NCBI RefSeq assembly: GCF_016908195.1
Contig: NZ_JAFBDK010000010.1
Coordinates: forward strand, 1-64,000
Length of the DNA stretch: 64,000 nucleotides
Source: Jeotgalibacillus terrae
GTDB taxonomy: Bacteria > Bacillota > Bacilli > Bacillales > Jeotgalibacillaceae
Direction: 5' to 3'
Shown: piece by piece, positions 50,706 to 59,640 of the stretch
Numbering within the stretch: the stretch's first letter is position 1
How the letters are laid out: each line of letters starts with the position of its first letter
Translations under genes and position numbers: made by a program
Notes under the pieces: model-generated
Seen by the model: the letters and a program-made list of their open reading frames with translations, nothing else
Told to the model about the DNA's origin: nothing
Database searches by the model: none

Positions 50706-52223
50706 TCACGCATCAATCGGCAGTGAATTTCTCCCTTCTCTTACTTCACCATCCTCACTCCACTTTTGCAACATCCGCTTATCAAGCTTCCCCACAGCTG
50801 TTTTGGGCAGCTCCGGAACGATATAAATCTGTGCCGGGCATTTATAGCCGGACAGATGTGCCTGGCAGTGCGTGCGAATTTGACTGACGGTTAAGTGTTG
50901 GTCAGATAAGGAGACAAATGCGACCGGTACCTCACCCCATTGGTCATCGTGCCGGCCAATGACTGCCTGATCGCGGACGCCTGCCAGCAGATTAAGTACA
51001 GTTTCGATTTCCTGGGGATAAATATTTTCGCCGCCTGAGATAATCATTTCCTTTTTACGTCCTCTGATGGTGTAATTTCCGTTTGTATCAAGTTCTGCAA
51101 GGTCGCCCGTTTTGAACCAGCCATTGTGGAAAGCCGCTTTTGACTCATCCGGGCGCTGCCAGTAACCGGAAAAGAGATGGGGTCCTTTAATCCGGATTTC
51201 CCCTGGCGTATGCGGCGTCTGGATTTCATGACCTTCTTCATCAAATAACCCGATATCTGCGTAGATCATCGGTTTGCCGACAGAACCTTTATAACGCTGG
51301 GCGTCATCAAGCGGCATCATAAAATTGTTCGGACCGGCTTCTGATAATCCATAACCCTGTTTAAAGGGAAGCTGATGCTGTTCGAAATATTGATAGATCG
51401 ACAGCGGGCACGGTGCGCCTCCTGAGAGAAATGTTTTCATTGAAGGAAATGGCCGGTTCCCCAGCTTTCCTGTATTGATCATCATCTGATACATGGTCGG
51501 TACGAAAAGGGCGATCGTAATCTGATAATCATTCAGTTCACCGATCACTTTTTCAGGCTGAAATTTGTTGCCGGTCATGACCTGACCGCCTGCCATTAAA
51601 ATTGGCATGGCCAGTGCATTCAGTCCGCCTGTATGAAAAAGCGGCATATAGGTAAGTGTCCGGTCTGCTTCAGTCAGTCCCCATGAAACGATCGTGTTAA
51701 TTGCGTTCCATTCAATCGCACGGTTAGAAAGCATAACGCCTTTTGGAGAGCCGGTGGTGCCGCCTGTATAGATCATGACAGAGATGGCTTCAGGCTCTGC
51801 CGCACCGGCCGTCATTGGTTGATCCTGCTTTTCCTGTAGGATATCATCAAGCTGGATCACATGGTATGTGCTGTGTTCTATATGGTTTTTCATCTCTTCA
51901 TCTGTAATGACAAGCGCAGGGTCAGCATCCTGAAGAATTGCTTTTATCTCAGCAGGGTGCAGCCGTATGTTCAGCGGGGTGAAAACGAGTCCCATATAGC
52001 TGCAGGCAAAAAGCAGCGGGAACATGTGGATCGTGTTGGCACCGAGAAACGCAATTCGATCTCCTTTTTTCATATTGAAGCGGGAGAGGTATGTCTGCCA
52101 GCAGCCAATCCTACTGCCGAGGTCCAGATAGGTCCAGGAATCCTGCGTATCAATGTCCACGAGCGCTGGAGCCGCTGGTGTCATGCTGATGCGTTTTTGA
52201 AGCCAGTGAGTTGTTGCGCTCAT
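50706..52223 (-). CDS. AMP-forming acyl-CoA ligase
   Basis: The 505-residue protein belongs to the ANL superfamily. P-loop motif MIYTGGTTGSPKG, A5 motif YGLSEAG, A7 TGDLAELD, A8 RKKEMIISGGENIYP and C-terminal Lys in PKTAVGKLDKR are all present. It activates a carboxylic acid to an acyl-CoA. The start at 52223 follows AAAGGGTGA. It is the last gene of the unit that includes a branched-chain-type importer, suggesting that the imported compound is an acid or yields one. Chain type (fatty, branched or aromatic) cannot be fixed. Confidence 0.9.
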   Translation of the reverse strand: MSATTHWLQKRISMTPAAPALVDIDTQDSWTYLDLGSRIGCWQTYLSRFNMKKGDRIAFLGANTIHMFPLLFACSYMGLVFTPLNIRLHPAEIKAILQDADPALVITDEEMKNHIEHSTYHVIQLDDILQEKQDQPMTAGAAEPEAISVMIYTGGTTGSPKGVMLSNRAIEWNAINTIVSWGLTEADRTLTYMPLFHTGGLNALAMPILMAGGQVMTGNKFQPEKVIGELNDYQITIALFVPTMYQMMINTGKLGNRPFPSMKTFLSGGAPCPLSIYQYFEQHQLPFKQGYGLSEAGPNNFMMPLDDAQRYKGSVGKPMIYADIGLFDEEGHEIQTPHTPGEIRIKGPHLFSGYWQRPDESKAAFHNGWFKTGDLAELDTNGNYTIRGRKKEMIISGGENIYPQEIETVLNLLAGVRDQAVIGRHDDQWGEVPVAFVSLSDQHLTVSQIRTHCQAHLSGYKCPAQIYIVPELPKTAVGKLDKRMLQKWSEDGEVREGRNSLPIDA

Positions 52224-52237
52224 GAGAGTCACCCTTT

Positions 52238-52978
52238 CTACATCATAATGCCGCCGTCTACGTGCAGTACGTGTCCGTGTACATAATCAGCTTCATCTGA
52301 AGCCAGGAACAGATAGGCATTTGCGATATCCCGTGGTTTGGCGAGCCGCTGAAGGGACACGACAGATGTCATCTGACCGATAATTTTTTCAGGCATTTTC
52401 TCAACCATCGGTGTGGCGGTGAATCCTGGGGCAACAGCATTCACCTGAATACCTTTGCGGCCGAGCTCTTTTGCCCACGATTTTGTCATGCCGATCACTG
52501 CAGCTTTAGACGCTGCATAATTTGTTTGTCCGACATTTCCGTAGACGCCGCTTACAGAGGAGGTGTTAATAATCTTTCCGGAACCCTGTTCAATCAGGTG
52601 GGGGAGCGCTGCGTGTGTCATATGGAAGACGCCTTTTACGTTAATATCCATCACCTGATCAAACTGATCCTCTGTCATTTTGGTAAACATTGCATCACGC
52701 GTGATACCTGCATTATTCACCAGTATGTCAATGCGTCCGAAGGTTTCTAATGTAAAAGCGACAGCTGCTTTTGCCTGTGCTTCATTTGAGACATCTGTCT
52801 GGCAGAAAGCCACGCGTCCCTGATGATCTGTCAGCTCAGAGACGAGCTGCTCACCCTGGTCCTGATTGTAATCAGCAATCACGACGCGGGCTCCTTCTTC
52901 AAGAAAGCGTTCAACAGCTGCCCTGCCGATGCCGCTTGCCCCGCCTGTAATGATGGCTGTTTTATCTTTAAGTCGCAT
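52238..52978 (-). CDS. 3-oxoacyl-ACP/CoA reductase-like SDR
   Basis: The 246-residue protein has ITGGASGIGR, NNAGITRDA, YAASKAAVIGMTKSWAKELG and a C-terminal HGHVLHVDGG block, which match FabG/PhaB-type reductases better than sugar SDRs. It probably reduces or oxidises a beta-keto/hydroxy acyl thioester. Its start overlaps the hydrolase stop by one base, with AGGAGGAG upstream, so it is tightly coupled to the KAS-III-like and ligase genes. Confidence 0.88.
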   Translation of the reverse strand: MRLKDKTAIITGGASGIGRAAVERFLEEGARVVIADYNQDQGEQLVSELTDHQGRVAFCQTDVSNEAQAKAAVAFTLETFGRIDILVNNAGITRDAMFTKMTEDQFDQVMDINVKGVFHMTHAALPHLIEQGSGKIINTSSVSGVYGNVGQTNYAASKAAVIGMTKSWAKELGRKGIQVNAVAPGFTATPMVEKMPEKIIGQMTSVVSLQRLAKPRDIANAYLFLASDEADYVHGHVLHVDGGIMM

Positions 52979-53871
52979 TATTTCTCCTCCTTTATGAACG
53001 CATCCATCACACGCACAAGTTCATCGAGCTGATCGACAAGCGGTGAATGCCCGGCATCTGTGAGCTGAACATGTTTTGCGCGGCTGTTGAAGTCACTGAC
53101 GAGTTCATCTGTCATCTGCTGCGGGACAATCAGATCACGGTCTCCGCTGATGATCAATACTGGTGCTTTGATCGCATCAATTTCGCCTGTTCCTTGTGCT
53201 GCTTCATTTGACACGGTACTGATGTTGAATGTATTAAGTGCTGAATAGACGTCTGCAAGATTACGCTGCGTGAGCATATCATCCACGTACGCTTCATATC
53301 TCGTTTCATCCGGCTGTTTGTGTGTGTAAATGCCTGCATTCCATACCGCTTTCAATCCTTCACGGTCCTTGTTGTCATAGAGCCCTTGAATATGTTGTGT
53401 ACGGAGGGGATCCTGCTGAATCTCTTCCTTTGTAGTTAGCCGTCTTACCTTAGTTAAGTCATCAGGGTCCAGATATTGCACAAAAGGATAGCCTCTTGAA
53501 GAAGCGGATGCAAGAAGGATAAGGGACGCCACTGCTTCTGGGTGATCGATCGTATATTGCATCACAACAGCGCCGCCAAGTGACCAGCCGGCCAGATGGA
53601 AGCGGGTCAGTCCAAGCTGCTGTAGCCAGTCTGCAAGATCTTCAGAAAAGCTTTTGATTGATGTAATTGGTTCATGATAGCTTGAACCACCGAACCCGCG
53701 AAGGTCCGGAGCGTATATTGTATAGTCTGACGGGAGTGCTTCAATGAGAAGGTCCCAGTGTTTGGATGAGGTCATATTCCCGTGTACGAGTACGATCACT
53801 TCTTCTCCGCCTGGACGCACGCGGTAGGTGATGTCTTCGCCGTTTTGCAGGTGTATAGTTTTCAGTGTCAT
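52978..53871 (-). CDS. Alpha/beta hydrolase
   Basis: The 297-residue protein has the oxyanion strand LVHGNMTSSKHW, nucleophile Ser in GWSLGG, acid Asp in ISGDRDLIVP and His in DAGHSPLV. No lid or signal peptide is obvious. Members act on esters, thioesters or C-C bonds of diketones. The start at 53871 follows GGAGG and overlaps the preceding stop (ATGA). In this operon it could release an acid from a thioester or hydrolyse an imported ester. Confidence 0.87.
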   Translation of the reverse strand: MTLKTIHLQNGEDITYRVRPGGEEVIVLVHGNMTSSKHWDLLIEALPSDYTIYAPDLRGFGGSSYHEPITSIKSFSEDLADWLQQLGLTRFHLAGWSLGGAVVMQYTIDHPEAVASLILLASASSRGYPFVQYLDPDDLTKVRRLTTKEEIQQDPLRTQHIQGLYDNKDREGLKAVWNAGIYTHKQPDETRYEAYVDDMLTQRNLADVYSALNTFNISTVSNEAAQGTGEIDAIKAPVLIISGDRDLIVPQQMTDELVSDFNSRAKHVQLTDAGHSPLVDQLDELVRVMDAFIKEEK

Positions 53872-54878
53872 TCGTCTTCCCTCCATTTAATCACCTGCGC
53901 TCCCCAGGCATAGCCGATTCCGGCACTGACCAGCACAACAACTGATCCGGGTCTGATTTTCTTTTCAGCAAGCGCAAGTTCCAACGAGATAATCTGGTCA
54001 AACTGACCGATATGGCCGTAATCTGATAAGTAAATTGATTGGTCATCATGGAGTCCGAGCTGCTGCAGGACATACTGATGGGCAGAACGCTTCATATGAA
54101 GGATTCCGAGGTAGTCAATATCTGCCTGTGTAAAGCCGCTTTTTTCAAGCGCATCCCGGATGACAAACAGAAAGTTCTGCATTGACTTCGCTTCCAGGCG
54201 CGCTTTCATACCCTGTGGATCAGGGACATCAAGCTTATAGCGGTTTGCAGCCAGGTCATCAGCTGTGAGCGGTGCTTTCGTGCCGCCGACAGGTACAATC
54301 ACGTCTTCAGAAAAGGAGCCGTCAGTGACGATTGAGTTGCCGAGCAGCTCGTTATCTGCCATTTCCTTTGAGAGCACGAGTGCCCCGCCTCCGGATGCGA
54401 GATTGAACATAAAGCGTGTGCGTTCATTCTGATAATCAATAAAGTCTTCATTCCGGTAACCGCCGGCGAGTAATACATAGCGGATAGACGGATCTGCTGT
54501 CATCATATCTTTAGCAAGCTTCATGGCCATGATGGTAGTACCGCAGCGGAGAGCCGCATCAAATCCCCAAGCACGGGTGGCGCCAAGGCGCTGCTGCATA
54601 TAGATGGCAGCTGTCCAGAGCGGGTATTCCTTATGCTCTTCTCCGATATAAATGATCAGATCCAGCTGTTTGGCGCTGATGGCTGCCTGTTTGAGTGCTT
54701 GTTCAGCCGCCTGTATACCCATTTCAACAGTATGGTCTTCAGGTCCTGCAACCGGCTTTTTTGTAATGCCCATCTTTTCACGGATCACGGTCTCCGGAAC
54801 ACCTGACAGCTCTGCAATCTCGTCAGCAGTCATATAGCGGTCCGGCAGATAGCTTCCGATTCCAGCAATACCGGTCAT
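53868..54878 (-). CDS. KAS III-like 3-oxoacyl synthase with a Cys-His-His active site
   Basis: This 336-residue thiolase-fold protein has Cys112 in LRCGTT at the position of the FabH nucleophile and His261 in GILHMKRSAHQ matching the FabH His. Where FabH has the Asn of YGNTSAA, this protein has YGHIGQ with His289, giving an apparent Cys-His-His set as in KAS I/II. The N-terminus (GIAGIGSYLPDRYMTADEIAE) is FabH-like. It sits between a hydrolase and the importer permease, with four-base overlaps on each side. It is probably a specialised condensing or thiolytic enzyme, not the housekeeping FabH. Confidence 0.8.
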   Translation of the reverse strand: MTGIAGIGSYLPDRYMTADEIAELSGVPETVIREKMGITKKPVAGPEDHTVEMGIQAAEQALKQAAISAKQLDLIIYIGEEHKEYPLWTAAIYMQQRLGATRAWGFDAALRCGTTIMAMKLAKDMMTADPSIRYVLLAGGYRNEDFIDYQNERTRFMFNLASGGGALVLSKEMADNELLGNSIVTDGSFSEDVIVPVGGTKAPLTADDLAANRYKLDVPDPQGMKARLEAKSMQNFLFVIRDALEKSGFTQADIDYLGILHMKRSAHQYVLQQLGLHDDQSIYLSDYGHIGQFDQIISLELALAEKKIRPGSVVVLVSAGIGYAWGAQVIKWREDE

Positions 54879-55882
54879 GATTTCACCACGCTCTTTTTGA
54901 TCGGGCGGGCCGCTTTGACTTTTTTGCCACTAAGCTTTGCAAACACTCTCTGGATGCCGCCGACAATGCCGCGCGGGAAGAAGATGACAGCGATAATATA
55001 GAGAATACCGAACAGGATAATCCAGCGTTCAAAGATCGGATAATCCCTTGCAAGCCCTGACAGATAATGCTGGGCAAGCTCGATGACACCTGCGCCGAGT
55101 ATTGGGCCGACAAGTGTACCGACCCCGCCGATAATCGTCATCAAAAGGGCGTCAAGCGTAATATCCATTGTCATGACGCTCGTGTTGACGAAACGGAGTG
55201 AGACTGCATAAAGTGATCCGGCAAGAGAGGCAATCACACCTGCTGCAACGGATGCAATGACTTTATAGTGCAGCGTGTTAAAGCCGAGAGAGGCCGTACG
55301 GTTTTCATTTTCCCTGACTGAAATCAGCACGTGTCCCATGGGAGATGAGACAAATCGCTTTAAAAAGATAAATACTGCAATCAGGCAGCCAAGTGATAGC
55401 AGATAAAAGACTAACCGGTCCTGAAAGATCTCGGGTGCGCGGAACGTAAAGCCGTCATTGCCATAAGTCAGGCTGCGCCATTTCTCAGCTGCCACAAGGA
55501 ACAGACCGGATAAAGCAAGCGTCAGCATAGCAAAGTAATGGCTTTTCAGTCGCAGTGTTAAAATGCCGACGAAGAAGCTGACAACTGCAGCCAGAATAAA
55601 TCCTACAGCGATCGAAAGAACAAAATAGAGCAGGGTTGGCGCGAATGTATCTAACATAATCCCTGTCGTGTAAGCGCCGATGCCAAAGAACATTGCATGG
55701 CCGAATGATACAATTCCGGTATAACCGAGCAGGAGATCATAGCTCATCGCCAGGATTGCAAAAATGAAAATCTGTGTGAGCAGAATCGTCCAGGTTCTCG
55801 AATCTGATACAAATGGAAAGATCAGCAGTGCAAGTGCAATGATCAGATAAATGCTTTTATTCAGTGATAATACCTTTGACAT
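54875..55882 (-). CDS. livM: Branched-chain-type ABC permease, LivM family
   Basis: The 335-residue protein has about ten membrane helices. The family motifs SYDLLLGYTGIVSFGHAMFFG and GVGTLVGPILGAG are present. It forms the hydrophobic amino acid-type channel with LivH. It has a basic C-terminal tail (KLSGKKVKAARPIKK). AAAGGGGTGA precedes the start and the stop overlaps the KAS-III-like start, which ties importer and enzymes into one operon. Confidence 0.92.
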   Translation of the reverse strand: MSKVLSLNKSIYLIIALALLIFPFVSDSRTWTILLTQIFIFAILAMSYDLLLGYTGIVSFGHAMFFGIGAYTTGIMLDTFAPTLLYFVLSIAVGFILAAVVSFFVGILTLRLKSHYFAMLTLALSGLFLVAAEKWRSLTYGNDGFTFRAPEIFQDRLVFYLLSLGCLIAVFIFLKRFVSSPMGHVLISVRENENRTASLGFNTLHYKVIASVAAGVIASLAGSLYAVSLRFVNTSVMTMDITLDALLMTIIGGVGTLVGPILGAGVIELAQHYLSGLARDYPIFERWIILFGILYIIAVIFFPRGIVGGIQRVFAKLSGKKVKAARPIKKSVVKS

Positions 55883-55886
55883 GCTT

Positions 55887-56747
55887 TCACCCCTTTGCCG
55901 CAAATAATCCCTGCGGTCTGAAAATTAGTACGAGTGCCATCAGGATCATATTGACGGCAAGCGATAAAGCGGGAACATAATAAGCCATAAAGCTTCCGGC
56001 AAGGCCGACCAGAATCGCGGCCAGCAGAGATCCGGGCAGTGAGCCCATGCCGCCAATGACGACAACAATAAAAGCCAGTATGCCGAACTCGAGACCCATT
56101 TCGGCATAAACAACTCCGGAATAGGGCGCCATCAGTGCGCCGCCCAGAGAAGCAAGTGCTGCTCCGGCAATAAAGGTAAAAAGAAACACCTGCTTAATAT
56201 TGATCCCAAGTGCCTGAACCATTTCCTTATTCAATACGCCGGCCCGTACAATTAAGCCGACTTTTGTACGCTTTAAAATGAACTGAATAACGCCAAACAC
56301 AGCAAAGCCGATTAAAATAATGAACATCCGGTACTTAATCAGGATGACATCACCAACCTCCCAGCTACCGTCAAGGTATGGAGGCACCTTGGCTGCAAGC
56401 TGATTAGGCCCGAAGACAACTTTAATCATTTCTGTCAGCACCAGCATAAAACCGAGCGTGATCAGAATCTGCTGGACATGATTCCCGTAAACGGGGGTGA
56501 TAATAATCTTTTCTGTCACAAAGCCGAGCACAACGCCTGTTACTACAGCTCCGAGAATCGACAGCATAAAGCTGCCTGTTGTGGCATAGACCCATACAGC
56601 TGAGAAGGCGCCCCATACAAACAGTCCGCCATGCGCAAAGTTCAGTACGCTCATCAGCCCGAAAATCAACGTTAGTCCTGCAGCGAGTAAAAAAATCAGC
56701 ATGCCCGTTGACAGGCCGTTAACAAATAAATTAATGAGTAGTTCCAT
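55887..56747 (-). CDS. livH: Branched-chain-type ABC permease, LivH family
   Basis: The 286-residue protein has about eight membrane helices with the LivH signature LIFGLMSVLNFAHGGLFVWG near residue 27 and GGMGSLPGSLLAAILVG near residue 233. It pairs with LivM. GGGAGGG lies before the start. HAAT systems carry amino acids, urea, aromatic acids and other small acids; the enzymes downstream argue for a carboxylic compound here. Confidence 0.92.
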   Translation of the reverse strand: MELLINLFVNGLSTGMLIFLLAAGLTLIFGLMSVLNFAHGGLFVWGAFSAVWVYATTGSFMLSILGAVVTGVVLGFVTEKIIITPVYGNHVQQILITLGFMLVLTEMIKVVFGPNQLAAKVPPYLDGSWEVGDVILIKYRMFIILIGFAVFGVIQFILKRTKVGLIVRAGVLNKEMVQALGINIKQVFLFTFIAGAALASLGGALMAPYSGVVYAEMGLEFGILAFIVVVIGGMGSLPGSLLAAILVGLAGSFMAYYVPALSLAVNMILMALVLIFRPQGLFAAKG

Positions 56748-56759
56748 CAGTTTCCCTCC

Positions 56760-57467
56760 CTAGCCAATCCCGAGGTATTTGCGTTTCATTTCTTCATTTT
56801 CAACCAGATAGCCCATTTCACCGGTATGAACAGTCCGGCCGTCATCAATGAGCGTAAAAGTATCACCTACTATTGACGCCATCCGGAAGTTCTGTTCCAC
56901 GAGTACAATAGTCGATTGTTTTTTCAGTTCATGGATTGCTTCGATCACTGTCCCGATCACAACGGGTGCAAGTCCTTTAGACGGTTCATCAATCAGCAGC
57001 AGCCGGCTGTCCTGAACGAAGGCTCTTGCCATTGAGAGCATCTGTTTTTGTCCGCCTGAGAGGTTGCCGCCGTCTTTTTTCCAGAACTTTTTCAGATCCG
57101 GGAAAAGTGTTAAGACATAATCAACCCGCTTCGCTGTCGCATCTGACTGATCCAGCATGGCAACCCGGATGTTTTCCTCCACTGTCAGTGTGGAGAAGAT
57201 GCCCTGATCTTCCGGTACATATCCAAGACCGCTTTTGGCAATTTTGTGTGTAGGCAGCTTTTCAATCGGCTGTCCCTCAAATAAAACAGCTCCGCTTTTT
57301 GCGGGATGAAGGCCCATAATGGTTTTCAGTGTCGTTGTCTTACCGGCTCCGTTGCGTCCAAGCAATACGCTGACCTGGCCTTTTGGGGCTGTGAAATTGA
57401 CGCCCTGCAAAATATGGTATTCGCCTATAAAGGTATGCACGTCACGCATTTCTAACAGATTTGCCAT
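56760..57467 (-). CDS. livF: Branched-chain-type ABC ATP-binding protein, LivF family
   Basis: The 235-residue protein has Walker A GRNGAGKTT, signature LSGGQKQM, Walker B LLIDEPSKGLAP and switch region VLVEQN, all in LivF form. The start at 57467 lies eight bases after GGAGG; an ATG six bases earlier is too close. The gene begins within the last 26 bases of livG. Confidence 0.92.
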   Translation of the reverse strand: MANLLEMRDVHTFIGEYHILQGVNFTAPKGQVSVLLGRNGAGKTTTLKTIMGLHPAKSGAVLFEGQPIEKLPTHKIAKSGLGYVPEDQGIFSTLTVEENIRVAMLDQSDATAKRVDYVLTLFPDLKKFWKKDGGNLSGGQKQMLSMARAFVQDSRLLLIDEPSKGLAPVVIGTVIEAIHELKKQSTIVLVEQNFRMASIVGDTFTLIDDGRTVHTGEMGYLVENEEMKRKYLGIG

Positions 57468-58215
57468 CCTCATATCCTCCCAGGTACGCTTGCTGTACGG
57501 TTTCATTTTGCATAATATCTTCCGGCGTTCCGTCTGCCAGCAGCTGGCCGTTGAATAGCACCATAATGGAATCAGAAAGATCAAGAATCATATCCATTTT
57601 GTGTTCGATCAGCAAAATGGTTTTATCACCCTGATCCTTAATAGAACGAATCACATTCAAAATCGCCGGTACTTCCTCAAGCGACATGCCGGCTGTCGGT
57701 TCATCAAGCAGCAGCACCTCAGTATCGAGTGCGAGCAGCATCGCGATCTCAAGCTTCCGTTTCTCTCCGTGTGACAGCTGGGCAGCGATCATATGAGCCT
57801 TGTTATCAAGCAGCACCTGCTCTAACAGCTCATGGGTTTTCTCTGCCAGCCCGTGATAGGAGCGCGTGCTTTTCCAGAATGGATAGCGCACCTTTTCCTT
57901 TGATTGAACTGCGAGTCTGACATTTTCAAATACAGTCAGGTTCGGAAATACATTCGTAATCTGAAACGACCGGCCGATCCCACGCCGCGTTCTTTCAACG
58001 GCGCTGACTTTGTTCAGTGATTTTCCTTTATAATAAACCTCGCCCTCAGTCGGCTTTAATTCACCGCTTAACAGGTTAAAGAATGTTGTTTTCCCGGCCC
58101 CATTCGGCCCGATCACTGATTTGAATTCCTTTTCAGGCAGTGAAAAGGAAACATGATCTACTGCTGTATGTCCGCCGAATTGAATCGTCAGGTTTTTCGT
58201 CTCTAATAAAGCCAT
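57442..58215 (-). CDS. livG: Branched-chain-type ABC ATP-binding protein, LivG family
   Basis: The 257-residue protein has Walker A GPNGAGKTT, the LivG insertion RRGIGRSFQITNVF, signature LSHGEKRKLEIAM, Walker B VLLLDEPTAGMS and His in LIEHKMD. The start at 58215 follows AGGAGG; upstream frame extension lies within a strong hairpin and has no site. Confidence 0.92.
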   Translation of the reverse strand: MALLETKNLTIQFGGHTAVDHVSFSLPEKEFKSVIGPNGAGKTTFFNLLSGELKPTEGEVYYKGKSLNKVSAVERTRRGIGRSFQITNVFPNLTVFENVRLAVQSKEKVRYPFWKSTRSYHGLAEKTHELLEQVLLDNKAHMIAAQLSHGEKRKLEIAMLLALDTEVLLLDEPTAGMSLEEVPAILNVIRSIKDQGDKTILLIEHKMDMILDLSDSIMVLFNGQLLADGTPEDIMQNETVQQAYLGGYEDGKSVRNA

Positions 58216-58231
58216 TTGTTTTCCTCCTTTC

Positions 58232-58298
58232 CTGTCCATATGCCGTAAGACCAGGAGCCCGTTCTTGCGGCATATGGACAGACGACAATTGTCGTCTG
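58232..58298 (-). promoter_or_regulatory. Nested palindromes between binding-protein and livG genes
   Basis: Two overlapping structures fill the 96-bp gap: a perfect 20-base palindrome CAGACGACAATTGTCGTCTG (58279-58298) and a 14-bp stem CTGTCCATATGCCG/CGGCATATGGACAG (58232-58245 with 58268-58281). They share the CAG at 58279-58281, so they are mutually exclusive as RNA folds. There is no T run. They probably act as an RNA processing or attenuation element that keeps the binding protein above the rest of the operon. Confidence 0.65.
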
Positions 58299-58311
58299 CC
58301 CACCTCAACTG

Positions 58312-59526
58312 TTATGGGTTATTCAAAATAGGTGGTTCTGTATCTTCAGGTGACAGCTCCTTCACTAACACAGGAACCGGATAATCCACGCCTTCCTGTT
58401 CTTCAAGCGTGATCGAATACATGGTCTGCAGTGCCTGGTGATCCTCAGGGCGGAATGTCATTGTGCCTTTTGGCGTTTCAAATGACATGCCTTCCATGAT
58501 GCCGATCAGTTCATCGGCATCAACAGACCCTTCTGATTTCTTCAGTGCATCCACTATCGCAATGGCTGCCGTCATCCCGCCCGGTGTAAACAGATCAGGC
58601 ACTTCACCGTCATAGCGGGCTTTATGTTCTTCAACCAGCCAGTCATTGATTTCGTTATCAGGAAGTGTATGGTAATACACGCTGAAGCCTTCCATGCCAA
58701 CGAGCGGCTCCATAATACTCAGTGCCGGAATATCCGGTGCACCGGTTGAGATCTTAATACCTTTTTCCTGAAGCTTCATATCAGCAATCTGGTTCCACGG
58801 AGAGTTCGCGCCTGCCCAGACGATGAACAGGTAATCCGGATCCGCTTCAATGACTTTTTGAAGATTTGATGTAAAGTCAGTTGCTGCCGGATCTGCGAAT
58901 TCCTCCAGGACAATCTCAGCGCCAAGCTCTTCAGCCGCTTCCTTAAATGCTGCTACACCATCCCAGCCGAATGAATAATCCGGTGCGAACGTGGCGATTT
59001 TGACACCCTCACCGGCAATAGCCGCAGCACCGGCGACGGCATCCTGGGAAGAGTTACGCGCTGTTCTGAAAATGTATTTGTTGAATTCCTCGCCTGTAAT
59101 ACTGTCAGCCACAGCAGGTTCAACGAGCATGATTTTTTCATATTCCTCAGCAAGGGGAAGGACGGCAAGTGTATCGCCTGAACTTGAAGAGCCGACCAGA
59201 AAATCAACTTCATCTTCTTCAAGCAATTTTGTCGCTTTCTGAACGGCGACCTCCGGCTTTGTCTCTGTATCTTCAAATACCACTTCAATTTTTTTACCCG
59301 CGACTTCCATGGTGCCGTCAGTTGCATATTCAAGGCCAAGCTCAAATCCCCGCTGCGTCTGCTTTCCGTAAGACTCAAGTGCACCTGTCAGTGAAGCCAG
59401 TACACCGACCTTGACTGTGTCATCATCTCCTGACCCGCCACTTCCGGATCCATCAGCCTCATTTCCACAGGCAGCGAGCAGTAAAGCAGAGGAGAGCACA
59501 AGTGTGGAACCCCATTTTCTAATCAT
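58312..59526 (-). CDS. Branched-chain-type ABC substrate-binding lipoprotein
   Basis: The 404-residue protein has lipobox LAAC, a Gly/Ser/Asp linker and a type-1 periplasmic binding fold (VKVGVLASLTGALESYGKQTQRG, read as VGVLASLTGALESYG then KQTQRG). The EEDEVDFLVGSSSSG and FAPDYSFGWDG segments resemble HAAT receptors for aromatic or amide compounds as much as for leucine. The start at 59526 follows GAAGGGGT, and a cre box lies 24 bases upstream, so catabolite control is likely. It heads the importer operon. Confidence 0.88.
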   Translation of the reverse strand: MIRKWGSTLVLSSALLLAACGNEADGSGSGGSGDDDTVKVGVLASLTGALESYGKQTQRGFELGLEYATDGTMEVAGKKIEVVFEDTETKPEVAVQKATKLLEEDEVDFLVGSSSSGDTLAVLPLAEEYEKIMLVEPAVADSITGEEFNKYIFRTARNSSQDAVAGAAAIAGEGVKIATFAPDYSFGWDGVAAFKEAAEELGAEIVLEEFADPAATDFTSNLQKVIEADPDYLFIVWAGANSPWNQIADMKLQEKGIKISTGAPDIPALSIMEPLVGMEGFSVYYHTLPDNEINDWLVEEHKARYDGEVPDLFTPGGMTAAIAIVDALKKSEGSVDADELIGIMEGMSFETPKGTMTFRPEDHQALQTMYSITLEEQEGVDYPVPVLVKELSPEDTEPPILNNP

Positions 59527-59549
59527 CGTATTACCCCTTCCCTTCTTTT

Positions 59550-59563
59550 TGAAAGCGTTTTCT
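59550..59563. promoter_or_regulatory. cre box before the HAAT binding protein
   Basis: TGAAAGCGTTTTCT agrees with the CcpA consensus TGWAANCGNTNWCA at all but the last position. Its place just upstream of the start codon suggests repression by CcpA. Confidence 0.65.
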
Positions 59564-59610
59564 TTCTTCACTGCAAGTGTATGCAGGAGGAGTTACAAAT
59601 GAGTTACAAC

Positions 59611-59640
59611 AAAAAAACGTCTCTGAACGAATCAGAGACG
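59611..59640 (-). terminator. Terminator at the end of the large regulator gene
   Basis: CGTCTCTGA and TCAGAGACG form a stem that on the minus strand is followed by eight Ts. The hairpin includes the regulator's stop codon. The importer genes downstream therefore probably have their own promoter. Confidence 0.82.

Noticed and set aside
50706-59526. Simple leucine/isoleucine/valine uptake operon
   Set aside because: The transporter family fits, but coupled KAS-III-like, hydrolase, SDR and ligase genes make a plain amino acid importer unlikely.
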